Below are positions 1-13,866 of a stretch of DNA of 64,000 bases, in pieces. The notes under the pieces were generated by a model. It worked only from the letters and a program-made list of their open reading frames with translations. It searched no databases and had not been told where the DNA came from. The stretch is taken from the NCBI RefSeq assembly GCF_963662255.1, contig NC_085049.1, forward strand, positions 52,747,158 through 52,811,157, written 5' to 3'. This stretch comes from Cinclus cinclus (lineage: Eukaryota > Chordata > Aves > Passeriformes > Cinclidae). How positions within the stretch are numbered: the stretch's first letter is position 1; every line of letters begins with the position of its first letter. The position numbers and the translations under genes are program-made.

Positions 1-3000
1 TCTACCAATACTGCTTGTGCAAGATCTTTGTGGAATACTGCATCCATAATATTTAAATTAGTGCCCTTCATTCAACAAATATTGACCATGATGTGAATTC
101 AAGGGCCATGGTCATCACAACAGCAGTTATGAAATGGCATTTCTCACTAAGCAGTGGCATACAAATCACAAAGGTGCAGAACACATGATAGTCAAGACAT
201 GTCTTTCCACCTTCCTCTGAGAGGCCATGTCCAAGCCTGTGCTTGAGCCAAGACATAAGGCTAGCCAGACCAGCAAGATCTAGCTCATGTAGCAAATCCA
301 CATTTGATCTAGATCTGAAGCTTTTTTCCACACACAGCCTGCAAACAAACTCACTCTTAGCACTGTTTGTTACTCAATTATTGATAATAATGACATCTCC
401 TATGCACTTTACCCTCAAAGAATCAAATTCAAATAAGAGAGAAAGTAAATATATGAAAACAGAAAGGAAAGAAAACAATCTGGAAGAAAACTTGCATGAT
501 CTTCAGTAGGGCCATGTTTATTTTTGTATTTTAAAAATCATTATGTAAAAGTCTCAATTCTTTCTGATTGCCATGCATGTGTGCAACATATAGCTCCAAC
601 TGTGTCTCACAAAAACACCCCTCTGAGACCCTCCTGACCAGTCCCCATGTTATTTTACTTCTTCAACTGACAAAGCCCTCAAATAAAGCAATTATTTTTC
701 TTTCATATTATTTTGCATTTAATTGCCCCTCTCCACTCCCAGGAACTCCACCAGAACACTCCACTATTTTATTCAGCATTACAGATACAGTCCAAATTTC
801 TCTACCCTCTATTTTGAAATTGAATGCTTACCAAACAGTGACTAGCACACTCAGAAACACTAAATCTGCATGAGTTATAATATTTTACCAGCTCTGTCTT
901 TGAGGAATATCTGGGTGCTGCTGTAACTCCTGGCAAGATTTGTTCTTTTTATTTACAGCACTACAATTCAAACTGTGGCTTATGATTTTTGGTTCTGGAG
1001 GTCCCAGCTTTGGTTCTCTACATTTTGTCTACCACATGACTGCCATGTTGTAAATTCACCTGGAAATTTATGACCATGCAGTAACACAGTCATGACTGTG
1101 ACTATAAATCTAAACCTGAATGCTGTCAGCAAGCTTCCCTTCCTTCACTGCTGCATTTTTAATGCCTGAGCTAACTAAGATTATTTGAATTGCTTCAACC
1201 ATTTAAAATATTTATGCTGCTACGGAAGTCTTAAGGTCATAAAGAAATTGCTGCTAATAGAAGCAATGTATTACCGGAGTCAGTGTTTGTGATTCTTAAC
1301 TTTTTCCTGTTCATGACTCACCCCATTCAGTTATTTAGAAGTGCACATATTTTAAAAGGACTGGCTCCCTTACTGAAAGGACTCTTGGCTGAGGTATGGT
1401 CACTGCAAAACAGATCCAAGATTTTGAACTGAGGGAGTGAAACAAAAAGGAAAGCATAAGCACTGGTTCCTGCATTATTATTTTTATATGCTGGGTATTG
1501 TACTACCAATGATGTGCCAAAGAAAGGGAAAGAAAACAAATACAAAAATGTGCATTCAAAATTCATTCAAGACCTTTCCTGGAAACTCAGTTTCTAAAAT
1601 AACCAAGGCCAGAAACATCTCCACACTTGGAACCAACTGTGAAGAAGCTGCTGTTTATTCTACCACACTGGTTCAGAGGGGAAAGAAGGGGAAATTTACC
1701 TCCTGCTGCAGACCTGTGTTTCCCCCTGATTTTTACCTTAATCAAACCTAAATCCCAGAACCTAAGAGGCAAGAAGAAACCTGGCTGTGTACAGACTCCA
1801 GATCTGCTTATCTGCATTATTTGCATTTTGTACAGACTTCTAATTCCAGGGAAGAAAATACTTAAAGTAGTTTTTAGATGTGGAAAACACTGCAGGTTAA
1901 CTTATCAGAGTTTTCCCGAGGCTTTTTAGGGTACTCAATCTCAGTTTCCTACCTTGTCTCTCTTCCTTCAGCCCCCCAGCTCAGCAAGCAGGGCAGGGCA
2001 GAGTTGCCCTGCTCTGCACCTCTCTATCAGTATAAATCAATTTCTAGTCAGGTGGCTTGCAATGGGACTCAAAGTCCTAAATTATTCTGGTGCTTCTAAA
2101 ATATTAAAAACATTTGAGTGAAAATCTGAAATTATTTGTTATTAACGGAAGTTTCTTTTAATTGGAAAAATAGAGTGATTTCTGACAGTATAGTGAACTT
2201 TGTTAATCAGCAGACTATTTTTGAAGCAGACATTAAAGAGGGCAAAATGTGGTACTGATTTTTCATTTCTTTTTCTAAATTAAAATAAAAAGGTGAGATT
2301 TTTGATTCTACAATATGTAACTTATGGAGTTAAAATAGTCATAGCACAGACACTGCCCCTCAGTGTAGACAATATTTCATAATTTCAAATATGTTTCCTA
2401 AATGTTCTTTCAAAGCTCAGAAATGTGGTACATTGGTGACATTTTAGTAGTCTGACATAAGGCATTTGCTGCACTGTAAACCTTATTAATGTTGGCCTGT
2501 AAGGCTCTGCTTATTTTTATTTAATAATGGAAACAAGCATGAAAATATTTAAATTTTTAGAAAATATGTCTGTTTTTTTAAAGTCTGTATCATAAGAGAT
2601 TGTCCATGGCAAAATTTTTTCCTGGTGGCACTGCTGTTTTTAATGAATGTGTATGTGATGCAAACCATCAGGTCGCTGAATCCCAGCCTGGCTTGAAATG
2701 TTTACACTGCTGGAACTTCAGGGACTGTATGCCCACAGGTGATCTCAGAGGGCTGATTAGCACAATGACCCAACGTACCCACCCCTGGAAATAAAACACA
2801 TTAACCAGGTCTGACTGTGCTTCCTTCCTTACCTTGCAGAATATGCAATATTTATGATTAAGCTTTGTAAATGAAAATCAGAGCAGTTTCTGTGCTCGTT
2901 GGAGCTGCACAGTCTTATTCTGGGTGATTCATTCATTGAGTCAGGCAGCCATGCATGCAGTCATTCATAAGTAATGCCAAGCTTCCCTTCAGCATGCAAG

Positions 3001-6000
3001 AATGATTTACCTCCCTGCTGCCTTTCACTGTTTGTTCAGCAAACACACTAAGATAGAGAGTTGTTTTTCCAGTCTTTGTTCTTATTTTAAAGAAGCAGTG
3101 TCACCTAAATGCAAGCTTACAGGGTGCTGTACATGGAAGTGAGCACAGACGTCTGTAAGGAATGGTTGCAATCCATAGCATCCCTCACTAAACAGTCTGT
3201 CTTTTCTTGGCATTCATGAGAAGATGCTTGTATTTACAAGTAAAATTTCAGCTCTTTTCATACTCATGCCTTGCCACAAGTAGGCCTATAAAACCAGAAC
3301 CTTTTGAACCTTCACCAGGACTCCTAAAAGAGGACAAATAACATCCCAGCATCATGCAAAGAAACCTGATGCACCAGCAGATTTTCTGTTATCGGTATTT
3401 TTTTGCTAATTTCAGCGCCTAACAGGAAATAAAAACATAGGATAGCACAGACCAAGGAAGAACCTTTGACTTGTGCAATTTTAAGGAACTATGGAGAAAG
3501 AAGATCTGGCAAGAGCTGAAGATGGGCAATAATGTATGCTTGAGTCTTGTAAAGTCATAGCTAGGGAATTGGCCTCATTCAACTTTATGCAAATAGATGT
3601 GATAGTGTAGGCTAATCCTTTTAGTATTCTCCCCACTTCAAAAAGGGAGTGAGAGCAAGATTACACGAAATGAAAGCACTATGTGACACTGCCTGTATGA
3701 TCCCTTAGTCTTCTGGCACTATTTAATTTCTCTTTATAGTGAAATTACAAGATCAATCCAAGTAAATATCAATAAATACACAACTCAGGGCAGCACTCAC
3801 AACTACTAAAATTCAGAGTGTAAACGCAGTGAGTGAAACAGAAGGGTTATGCAGCACATGCTTCCTCCCCTTTTGGGGAGAACACGAGACTTTTTTCCTC
3901 ATTTCTAAATAAAATTCTGAGCTGTTGAGAGAGCTGGCCTTTGAAAACTATTTTGTTTTTTCCATGTACATCCAGAGGGAAAAAAGTAAATGAAAGCTAA
4001 GAAGTTTTCTAGATGTGACATGTTCATACATCCCAAATATCTGGGGTATCAAAATTAGAAACCCTTTGTGGATATATTTTCATTAGTGACAGAAAAATAC
4101 GACTCGTTTTTCCCATTACTCAAGATTTCAAAGTTCTACACTGTAGCCTTAAACATTAGTCATTAAATTATGTCTCAAGCTAAGGGAACTTCATGCTTTA
4201 AAATTCTTTTGAAGTTGGCAGATTATTTTATTTGTCTGTTTTCCTTTTTTAATTCTGCTTCTTTAAAAAGGAACTTCAGTTTATCTTCCATTATTGTTTT
4301 CTTTTCTAGCTCATCAAAGGACACCTTTATGAAAAGGTACATATTCATATTAAAGAATAATATTTTTAAATTCTCTGCTGTATCTTGAAATCCCTGCTAA
4401 CAGCAGGACTTTAAAAATATCTATTTAAATTGTTTACCTTTCTTCTTTTTTAATCGGATTTTCAAGGAAATTAGAATTGTTTTAATTTTTTGCTTCTTTA
4501 CTTCACAATGTATGTAACACATTGTACCAACAAAAAAGAAGTAATATCAGATTTAATTTTTCTGCCATCTCATAAGTTCTGAAGCATTTTAATTATAAGA
4601 ATTTACATTACTTAGGACACTGTGTGGTGATTATTCCAGGTAACAGTCTATTGCTGACCTTAACAGTTTATAAGTAAGAAAATTGCATTTGCAGATAACA
4701 TAGACATTGTTATGTTATGGATTTAATGAAGTGTCTGACTGAGAATTTTTTTAAAGGAAAAGTGAATTTTTCACTAAGCTCTAATTTCTATCGAGTGGTT
4801 GGCTGGTGCAGAAAATACTGATTGCTTCTCAAAAGCATCAAACATCCAAAAATCTGAAATACTTTGGTAGAGGTACTTGGTTTCCCTATACTTATGAATT
4901 TTGAGTCAGATTTTGTCCAAGTAATTAAATGGAAGTTGAGTACTAAAACCATGAATATTTCATTTTAACTTCAGAGAATTTCCTCCTGACATTGTGTTGG
5001 AAAAGTAGCCTTCCATTGCAATCAATAAATGGACCCACCTCTCTGAAAGAGATCTCAAACTCATACACACTTAAGCAAATCGAGGGACATGGCAAAACCA
5101 GATGCAGATGTGGATGGGGTAGGAGGAAGATATGCCTTGCAGTGAGCCATGACTGTGAGATTTGAGTAGTCTCACTTGGACTCAAGATTTATAACCCAAC
5201 ATATTTTCTATAAACTTCTCTGGACTCTGGTTGCACATTCCAAGTATTAAAATCCATTACACTTGACCGCTTGTCCAGCACACATTGCAAAATCTGGCTC
5301 CACTGAAGTTATATGTTTAATTCAGTAATACTATTATCTCATATAAAGTGACAAATGTCAAAGTAAATGCAGTAGGTCCTTTCCTGGCTCATGTTTTTCA
5401 CCCATCCTAGCTACTTTTCTATGTAGTTGGGTACTGACCTACAGTTAGAGCATGGAATGTAACCTCTTCCTGATTAAACAGCATTTGTGAAAAAAACTAT
5501 TAACCTGAGGGGTTGCTACACTGGTTTTACATATCTACCTGATCAAAGAGACTAATGCTCGCTCTTTGCCTGAGGCAGAACAGTGGAACCACAATCAACT
5601 CTAAGTGTCTCTCCTTATGTTACATGACACTAACGCAACTATTACTGTTAGAGTAAAGCAGTGATAATCAGCTCTGTGGTTAAGTCCACTATGTCCTGAC
5701 ATAGAAACAACTGGGCAAGATTTCAGTCCTCATAATAAACCTCAGAACCATAAATTACAAAGAAGGAGAAGTTTTTAAATTTGATTTATTTTTCAGAATA
5801 GGACAGGAAGCAAATGAACCTAAAGTGTGCATCAGCATCAAGGCCTGAACCACAGCATGCGATTTCACTAAATCACTGTTTGGCAGGTAGTGATCTGCCA
5901 GACAGTCTCATTGTAGGCCAGTGCAGTCTTTTCTGCTTCATTTTTCATTCTTGCATTCACTTTTCTGAAACTTCATCAGTGACCCACTTCCTCTGTTCTG

Positions 6001-9000
6001 ACCTTATGCTCTTTGTAACATGGATGTCTGAAGAGAAGTTGTCTCTAAGTTAGCTGAATGTAAATCCACTGGTTTTTTTACACAAAAGGGAAGAAGCCTG
6101 ACACGGCTGAAATGTAAAAACAGACAATAATTATTTCCTCACAAAGGACCTGCTCCTGTTCTTTATGGGCAAATCAGACTGTCTAAACTAGCATCTTACG
6201 CAAAATAAAATCTCTGATTTCCATACACTGCATAAAGGTGAGTATTGGAAACAACAAAGTCTACAAGATAGCATTCTTTAGCAGGATTGTGCTGGCGAGA
6301 ACTACTGCCTATTAAAGCTGCTCTAACTTGTCGGTTTATCTCTGTACTTCAACAAGTGTCCCTTTATTAATTCACTGCAAGCTATCTAAATTTCAGGTTG
6401 CAAGTCTTGTGGAATTGATACCGGTTTAGGATTATTACTCGGGACAGCACAGAGGGCATCATATCCTCTTCAGTAGCCTGACCACAAGAAAGAGAATGAA
6501 AAATCACCATTCTCAGTCTACAGAATGAGCATGTTTCCTATGTTAACCACCACAGAAGCACAAACACCTCAGCCATCAACACGTTGTTCATCAAGGCATT
6601 TCCAAATAACAACTCCTCTAAGAACCAGGATATGATGGGTTGAACAGCATTTCTGCTCTACTTTTCCCTTTCTCTTTGAATTCATTTAGGCACCTTGAAG
6701 CTACATGTAGAAGTTGCAGTGACACTCACTGGAGGAGGCTGAGCTGATTACTTTCTGCTTCATGGTCTGCTGAGACTCCAGGCACCAGGTTCTTTATGGC
6801 ACTGATTACCCTCACATTTTAGCCCATTAAGCATTGCATATCTGCTGAGCTACCCAACTTTTATTCAGAAAGCAAAAAACCTGTGCCATCATCCAGCACT
6901 CTGCAGATGTCCCAGATATTACAGCAGCACAATCACTCTACTGTTTAGAGTACTTTGTTCCTGTCTCTGTGAATTATAGGGTGTCACATCATAGCATGTG
7001 CTGCTAAAGTAGGAGGCAACCCAGCATGACATGACATAATGGGATGCAGCCTGTGGGCTCAGGGAGAGGGCTGGGAAGGGAAATAAAACAAGATCAATAT
7101 CTGATGAAAAATCAGTGACCAAAAATTAAGCTAAGCAGTTATTAGTATCTTATCAGATTATTAAAAAAAAATCAACTTTTTATTGCAGTGACCTATAAGT
7201 AAAGTAATTTGATTACATAGCTATTAAAAGTAGACTCAAAATCTTTATTTGTATTTCAGTTAGCTCATAAATTCTGCTGATTCTAAAGATTCCCCATTTA
7301 GTTAGCAATAGCAGCCTCTGTAATTTGAAAAGTTCTTCACAAATCCTTCTGTTTCATCAGTCTGAAATAGACATGGAGTGGCATTCAAAGCCTGTATGTT
7401 TCTGTCAAAAACATGTTTATGATTTCCTGTCGAGCTCATCTCTTCCCACTCCTCCCAGACTTGTAGCTCCTTGGCATCAAAAGGCTCCCAAAGTCCACCG
7501 GTCTGTCCTGGGTTCAAAATTCCCTTGACTTCAAAAAATCATTTTAGCAATTTTATTTCTCATTCTATGGCAAATCAGAACCAAATGTTACAATGACAAA
7601 ATTCTTCATGGAAAGTCTTTACCTCTCTCCACACAACTCTACTAAAAAGCTATAGAAAGAGCCAAATTAACAGCAAAACTGCTGTTGCCATGACACATAA
7701 AACCAATTTCTTGGGTGACATTTAGGGTTTACTCACACACCAAGCTTCTGTCCCTCTTTTTCTCTCTCTGCCTGCACCTAAGGATACTCAGCAACAGGCA
7801 ATGAGGAAGAGTCTCTTAAGAGAGGGATATACCAGCCTGCAGCCTTATTGTTCTCAAGGTAGAAGTACTTTCCCTGTCCTAGAATAATTGTTTGTAACTG
7901 CAAAACATCCTCTGACTAAATAAAAACAAGATTCCCCTTGGCAAACTCAGGCCAGGTTATTTATTGTTTACAGTATCATTCCACATTTGAAATCAGTCAT
8001 GAATCAGAATCCTAAGGGCCACCTTGCTACATATAGATGAATCTAAATGGATAGTTCTATATCCCTCTCTTTCTAAGATTTTTATAAATGGGTCAGTGAA
8101 TTAGAGAAATGCAGACAGCAAAAAGCACTGGAAAGACATTCCAGGCAAAGTGCTTGTCTTTTATTAATGTGGTACTTGTTCCATTGAGTGTTTTTGAGCA
8201 ATATGAACAGGGTTAGCTTCTGAAAGCAAAAAGGGAACTGAAGAAACATTTTGAATGACTGAGAAAGAGAACAAACAAGTCCTTCACCTTCTAATTAAGA
8301 AAATGCATTGTATACTGTAATCTTACTGGATGCAAATGTTTATGTCCTTATTAAGTGAAACCCTTGTTTCAGCTCTGGTTTTAGTATTTTCGTTAAAGTC
8401 CTGAACAAAAATCAGGATACCCTTCCATGATTGATCAGGTTGCTGGTACCCAACCTTTTCTTGCAAGTTTTTGCTTGTTTCTGAAAGGTGACTCACAGAA
8501 TAAGAACTATGTGTTGCTGTGTCCCTGCACATTTACTGAAGACCTTTATTCCTCTGTTCCAAACCTGCTGGCTCAGTCAGATGCACATCAGAAGGATTTG
8601 CTCTACTTCCTTCTCTAACTGCACCCTTAGTTCAACAGAAAAATCTCTTCCAAAAAACATTGATTACATCCAGAACAAAGAGTTTCATCACTGTATGCTT
8701 TCCCTGCAATCTAAATGTTTATAAAAATCAGCCTAAAAACCTACAAATTCTGTCTGTAAGGGCACTTACATGACATGCTACAGATGAGAACCGAGATGGA
8801 ACAAAATCAGCAGCTCACTGCATCTTTGCTGCAGATGTCATACCTCTGAATATGAGAAAACACAAGAAAACACCCAAAGTACATCTCCCTGCTCCCCATA
8901 GACAACTAACTCCATTCAATTTTAAAGAACTATTAATGGATGCCTTCCTAGATGCATTTTAAAGAATAAGAGGCAAACTCAGTAGTGTTTTATGCTTCCT

Positions 9001-9954
9001 GAGTTAACCCCATTACTCTTAACTTTGTTTGTGTGTGAAGGTTTATAGTAGACATAAATTTTTTTTTCCCCTATATTTTCTTGTGTATTTGCCAAGTGTT
9101 ATATGAAACTTTGCTGTATTTTGAAAAAATTATTTAGCAAGATCAACCGGATATTCCTTCTGGGTTGATTTTTCAGTCAGATCAAACAGAGGGTGAATTT
9201 TGGTCTCATGGCTCTGAACACATTTTCATCCTTACTTAGACAGAGTCCCTCTAATGGTGGGGAAGGGTTTTCTCCTTCCAACAAACATCTGAGACAGACC
9301 GCAGAAAGAATGAATTTTTTTCCGGTGCCCGATCTGCATGTTTTGCTCACAGGCCCAGTTACATACAGCTCCCAAAATTTTGACTCAAGAGGGGAAATTC
9401 TTGTTTCAGGTTCTTCTGGAATTTGAGAGGTTGAGAGGAGTAAATTAATTCACCCTTTTATATAGCACGATTCACCTGCTGCTATGATCTAGGCATCTTT
9501 TAAATGATACTTTTATTTTTCAGCTCTAGTGACATTTTGTTAACTTGTACCTTCAGACAATGACGAATCTGGTGGGGTGTTTTGTTCAGTTGAATTTTGA
9601 AGTATTAGATCTGAATAATGCTTTCCTAGGAATGGAGAGCACTGTGTTAGACCAGGTGAAATTGCTATTGAATGAAAGCCCAGTAGCCAGTTTCTTGCAA
9701 TGGCCCATCAGGGATGCGTAAGTGGGAAAATAAGAACAGCATAAGCATGTGTAGAGATATTAACCCACAACACTTTCCCAGCCTGAAGAATCCTACCATA
9801 CAGGAGCTTCTGATCCAGAGACACTGTTTTCATGTTTAGCAGCATCCCAAGCTCACTAGATTTTCAGTTAATTAATTAGATGTATCCAACCACTTCTTTA
9901 ACATCTATAACACATCTACAAGTGGCAAGGAAATCTGGCAGTACCTATTGAAGC
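1..9954. other. Non-coding spacer, mostly unique sequence
   Basis: No exon, RNA gene or recent mobile element could be supported here. Open frames are short (at most about 100 codons), occur on both strands and show no recognisable domain, signal peptide or splice context. The sequence is A+T-rich with ordinary low-complexity patches. One small inverted pair, CTCCCC/GGGGAG, lies near 3865-3885. Some blocks (for example 2600-2790 and 6700-6900) are less A+T-rich than their surroundings and could be old conserved or repeat-derived sequence, but nothing specific is visible. Confidence 0.55.
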
Positions 9955-9989
9955 AAAGATTATCTAATTTAAAAAATTAGATAATCTTT
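9955..9989. repeat. Perfect 16-bp inverted repeat (hairpin)
   Basis: The left arm AAAGATTATCTAATTT (9955-9970) and its exact reverse complement (9974-9989) are separated by a 3-base loop of A (9971-9973). All 16 pairs match, although the arms are A+T-rich. The mirrored arms could fold as a cruciform or as an RNA stem. No run of T follows as in a Pol III unit, and no target-site duplication is obvious, so a MITE end or a templated replication slip is more likely than an RNA gene. Confidence 0.85.
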
Positions 9990-12808
9990 AGTAGGTTTTT
10001 GAATTTAAAATTTCAGAAACCTCTCCTTATCACCTATCATCTTACAATGATCATCCTTGTCAATTATCATCTTACATCACTCTCCAAATCAAGGAGAAAA
10101 ATTTTCTGCCATCAAAATTCCTTACATCCAATTTTTTATTTAATTAGTAAAGATTTGTGTGTTTTCTCTGCAATGCAGTGGAGAGAAGCAAAGGCTACAA
10201 TACTTCTAAGCTTACAGACATATGTATTTGTTGCTTTTCACATTCTAATGGCAGCATAATATAATCAGACCATTCCCCACTCTTTTCTTGGATCACTTGG
10301 AGGAAATACTAATCTACCAGGATGTGCCCTTTCCTCAGGGTGACAGGTTATATAGAGAGGTTTTTAATCAGTGTGCTTTATTTCCTGCCAACCATATGGA
10401 AAGCAAGAAGTCTGGACTTAGTAACTGCTCAGAGACTTAAAATGGAGACAGAAGGGAAAGCACATCCATTATAAGTGTCGTTTTTAAAATATAGTTTTAC
10501 AAGACTCTCAAAATGTAAGAAATTGAATATTATATTCAAAAATTAGGTAGTATGTAAGCATATACAGTTACAAATATTTTATTTTGAAGATGGATTTGTG
10601 GATCTTAAGTTTAGAATGGGTGCTTGATCACTTCTCTGATATCCTGCATATTACAGATGGACAGATGGAGGAATCCACTCTTTCTTTTATTCTAAATTTA
10701 TTCAGAGTGACAACAATTGGCCCCATTGGTACCTAATGATCTGAAGAGTTGTGTGAAAAGAAGTGTGTGAAATTTTACAACTGGTTTTAAACCAGCCTTT
10801 ACAGTATACAGAGTGCCTAAAATAATTTTTTTTCCCCAGAAAGACCAACTTTCCCTCAATTGTTGCTGAAAATGTTTGATCTCTGAAGCCTTCACTTTAA
10901 TATGTGTGTCCTGCCAGTTTTAGTGATGTGGCCATTAGTGGGTTGAGGCTTTCACTTCTCAGTAGAGATTTTTTGTTTTGGTATATCAGTATTAATGTTA
11001 TTATACAGTACCAATGATGGAAAAGATTTCCAACTATCTGTCTGGGGAGTGGGGTTTAAATCCTTGACATAAATTTATCCCAGACAGTGTGGAAGAAACA
11101 CATGGCAAAAGATAAAAAGCAGATCACATTGGTGGGTTTGAGAGGATTATGTGAGCTTCCTTCCTTCTATATTTTGACCAGATATTTTTATTTGGTTTGT
11201 TGTGAAGTGTGACAGACTTGAAAAAATTTAGACTTGCCTTGAGAGAAGAGGAATACAAAAGAGAGTTTTAGATCAAGCCACCAATTATACCGCAAATTTC
11301 TTTGCATATTATCTGGAATATTCTTATATATTCTGCTATTACTTTTTTAATGAAGAATGAAAGTACACATAAAAGTTAACAGATTCTGATACAAAATCAA
11401 TAAGTATCCTCAATTTAGGACTTTTCTTTTGAGAAACTAAGAACTCTGGACAGGTCTCATACACATAAACCCTGACTCTTGTAGTGAAACTACGCCTCAA
11501 ACAAGAGTCAACAGCACTTGGGTTACTAAGGGAGAAGACAAGGATCTCTAACTCCTGGTCATCTGTGGCTTAGCATACGTGATTCTTCTGCATTTGAGAG
11601 CTTGCTCTCACATGCCAGGAGGGTTGCTCCATTCCTCCAAGGAAGACTGTTCCAAGAGACCACTAGTGGTGTGATCCCTTCATGTTTCTCACGATCTTTA
11701 TGCTGTTTCACCTTTGACTCTCTCAAGCTCCACAGATTCCCGTGCATATTAGACATGCAGCAAGTTTTCTCTGCTCAGGCACTTTGCTAGACAAAAAGTG
11801 AAACCTGGTTGGGTGAGGTGGTATTGGGATGGCTGGATGCCATCTCTCCACCACTTGCAACAGGTACTGTACAGGAGCAGAGGATGCAGTGGGACTACTG
11901 GTGCTCCTCAAGGTCAGGCTGGGCAAAGTGGCACCAAAGAGAAGTCACTATCACAATGCCAGCCTTGTAACAACATTTGGGGGTTTTTTGGGTTGGTTTT
12001 TTTGGGTTAATGTGCATATTGTAGCTCATGGGACACCTGACCTAACAAATGCCTGTCACATTTCCTCTCTCCATTCTACTTCCCTGTTATAATGAGTAAA
12101 ATCCCTTGGATCCCTCTATAAGATGTTCTACAAATATAAGTTACTCTGCAAAACAAAAAGGTTTCTTTCTTTGGTCTAATTTGGTGACTTTTTCATCATT
12201 AAGGTAAAAACTTGTTCTTTTTTCTCACAGGATAAATACAATTCATGAGGAGAAAAGTCCATAGCAAAGGAAATATAGGGCAAAGTACTAATGAACACGG
12301 TGAGCTTGCACACAAGGCCATTTTCACTAGCAAGTGAACAAAGATCTCACTTTTCAGAGTATCCCAGCAACCAAGGATAAAAACTCTTCAGAGACAAGGC
12401 CCTAACGTGTTTCTCAATTTCACTGGGAGGTGGCACTCGACTGCATCTGCAAAAAAATTTGCAGGGGGGGGTGGATTTGAAACTTAGAGAGCAAGCAGCT
12501 TAAGTCACCTCTGTTTATTTTGCACCTGGACCACTATGATCTGTACCTAAGCTAAATTGTTCTTCTGTGAGCACACTGTTTATCTTAAGAGTATTGCTCA
12601 AAACAACCAAAGTTTAAGTTAGGAGACTTAAATAAATATAGAAAAAAAAATAAACAACAAAGAATGAAATATATCAATTCAAATAACATTAGGTCAGAAA
12701 GCCCAAGACATGACCATCTGTGGATGAGCACAAAATTTGAGGTTAAGTCAGAACTGTGTTCAAAATTCTTCTACTGGCTCATGCACTTAAGCAGCAATCA
12801 GAATTTAC
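9990..12808. other. Non-coding spacer
   Basis: I see no supported gene. A 12-base direct repeat, TATCATCTTACA, occurs at 10035-10046 and 10065-10076. The block 11560-12010 is more G+C-rich than its surroundings and carries several short open frames on both strands, none of them recognisable. It ends in a G/T-rich stretch around 11980-12006 made of short T and G runs. Confidence 0.5.
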
Positions 12809-12832
12809 AAAAATAAAATAAAATAAAATAAA
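12809..12832. repeat. AAATA microsatellite
   Basis: About five tandem copies of AAATA lie at 12809-12832. This is a short A-rich pentanucleotide repeat of a kind often seeded by retroposon tails, but no element body was recognised beside it. Confidence 0.85.
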
Positions 12833-12925
12833 TGGTCAAAATGTCAAATGTTATAGTGACAGTAACTCAGGCTCAGTGGAAAGCTAGCTGGCTATTTTAA
12901 AAGCGTGGGTTTTTTTGGTCCCCAT

Positions 12926-12941
12926 TAATATGCAAATATTA
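12926..12941. promoter_or_regulatory. Octamer-like POU site inside a TAATAT dyad
   Basis: The canonical octamer ATGCAAAT lies at 12930-12937, inside the exact inverted arms TAATAT (12926-12931) and ATATTA (12936-12941). POU-domain factors bind ATGCAAAT and homeodomain proteins bind TAAT cores, so this could be a small enhancer core. Such motifs also arise by chance in A+T-rich DNA. The call rests on sequence alone. Confidence 0.2.
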
Positions 12942-13473
12942 GCCTTAACAGCTTTAACAGTCCTGAGCTGGAGAGCCATAATTCTTAACAGACAGATTTT
13001 CCCAAAATGAGAAATTTCCCACATTATGTTCCAAGAGCCTTATGAATAGGAAGCATGAAAAATGTTGTATAGTCATCTACAACCAGTCAAACCCCATTAA
13101 TTTATTTTTGTTTCTTCAATGTAAGGCTCAAACTCACAGTGTTTTATATTACAGAGGTTTCTGAGGGGTTATGGTATCAGTGCTACTGTGTCTGTATATG
13201 CGAAAAGCACAAAAACCACAGGGAGTCATTGACCTACTAAAAGGCATAAGAATACCTGATATAAAGTGCTTTAGGGCTTTGAATATTTTTTAAAACCTAC
13301 ACCCAGATCTACCCTCAGCATGAAAGCCTAAGGCAATGAGTTGTCAATCCACATGGCAGCAGTGGGAAGAAAGATTCCTAATAGCAGCCCAAAAACTGGG
13401 ACACTGTCTTTGGGAAAGTCTTTCCCCTGGGATGCCATGATAATATGTCTTTATAGCACAGCTTTTTTGGGTA

Positions 13474-13866
13474 TCAGAGAAGGCCCTGCTGAATAAATGA
13501 AGCACAATAGCACAGCCCATGCACAAAATCTAGCTTGCTTGCCCAAATTTTTAGGAATTGGGCAAGGATAAGGTCAGGATTTGTGAATTCCTCCCATGGA
13601 GAGACATGGAAGAAACTCCAGGCAAATTTCCTGAGGTCTATCTTTGTTACTGAAACCTGCTCCTGCTTCAGGTTTTTCTGTTGGTGAAAATATGTACCCA
13701 GAGCTGCATCAACTATGTGCTGCCTTGTCTCCCTGTCCAGCCCCTGTACAGTGAGTGTAGGAAACCTCACCACTACAGACAAACCCACCCAGCAGGCATC
13801 ATCCTCTCTGAGAAGCTCAGTGTGAAAGGAGGCAATGAGGTCAGATGGACACAGGTTGAGAGACAC
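13474..13866 (-). other. Unidentified 130-codon open frame
   Basis: This minus-strand frame runs without a stop from a stop codon just upstream of 13866 to a TGA at its end. It has no upstream ATG at that boundary; its first codon is GTG. The deduced chain is mixed charged and aromatic rather than low-complexity, with a lysine/glutamine-rich centre and aromatic pairs near the C-terminal third, and its codons look varied. I recognise no family. No signal peptide, zinc-finger pattern or splice pair defines it. It could be a decayed retrocopy, an old retroelement fragment or chance. The opposite strand is also partly open. Confidence 0.15.
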
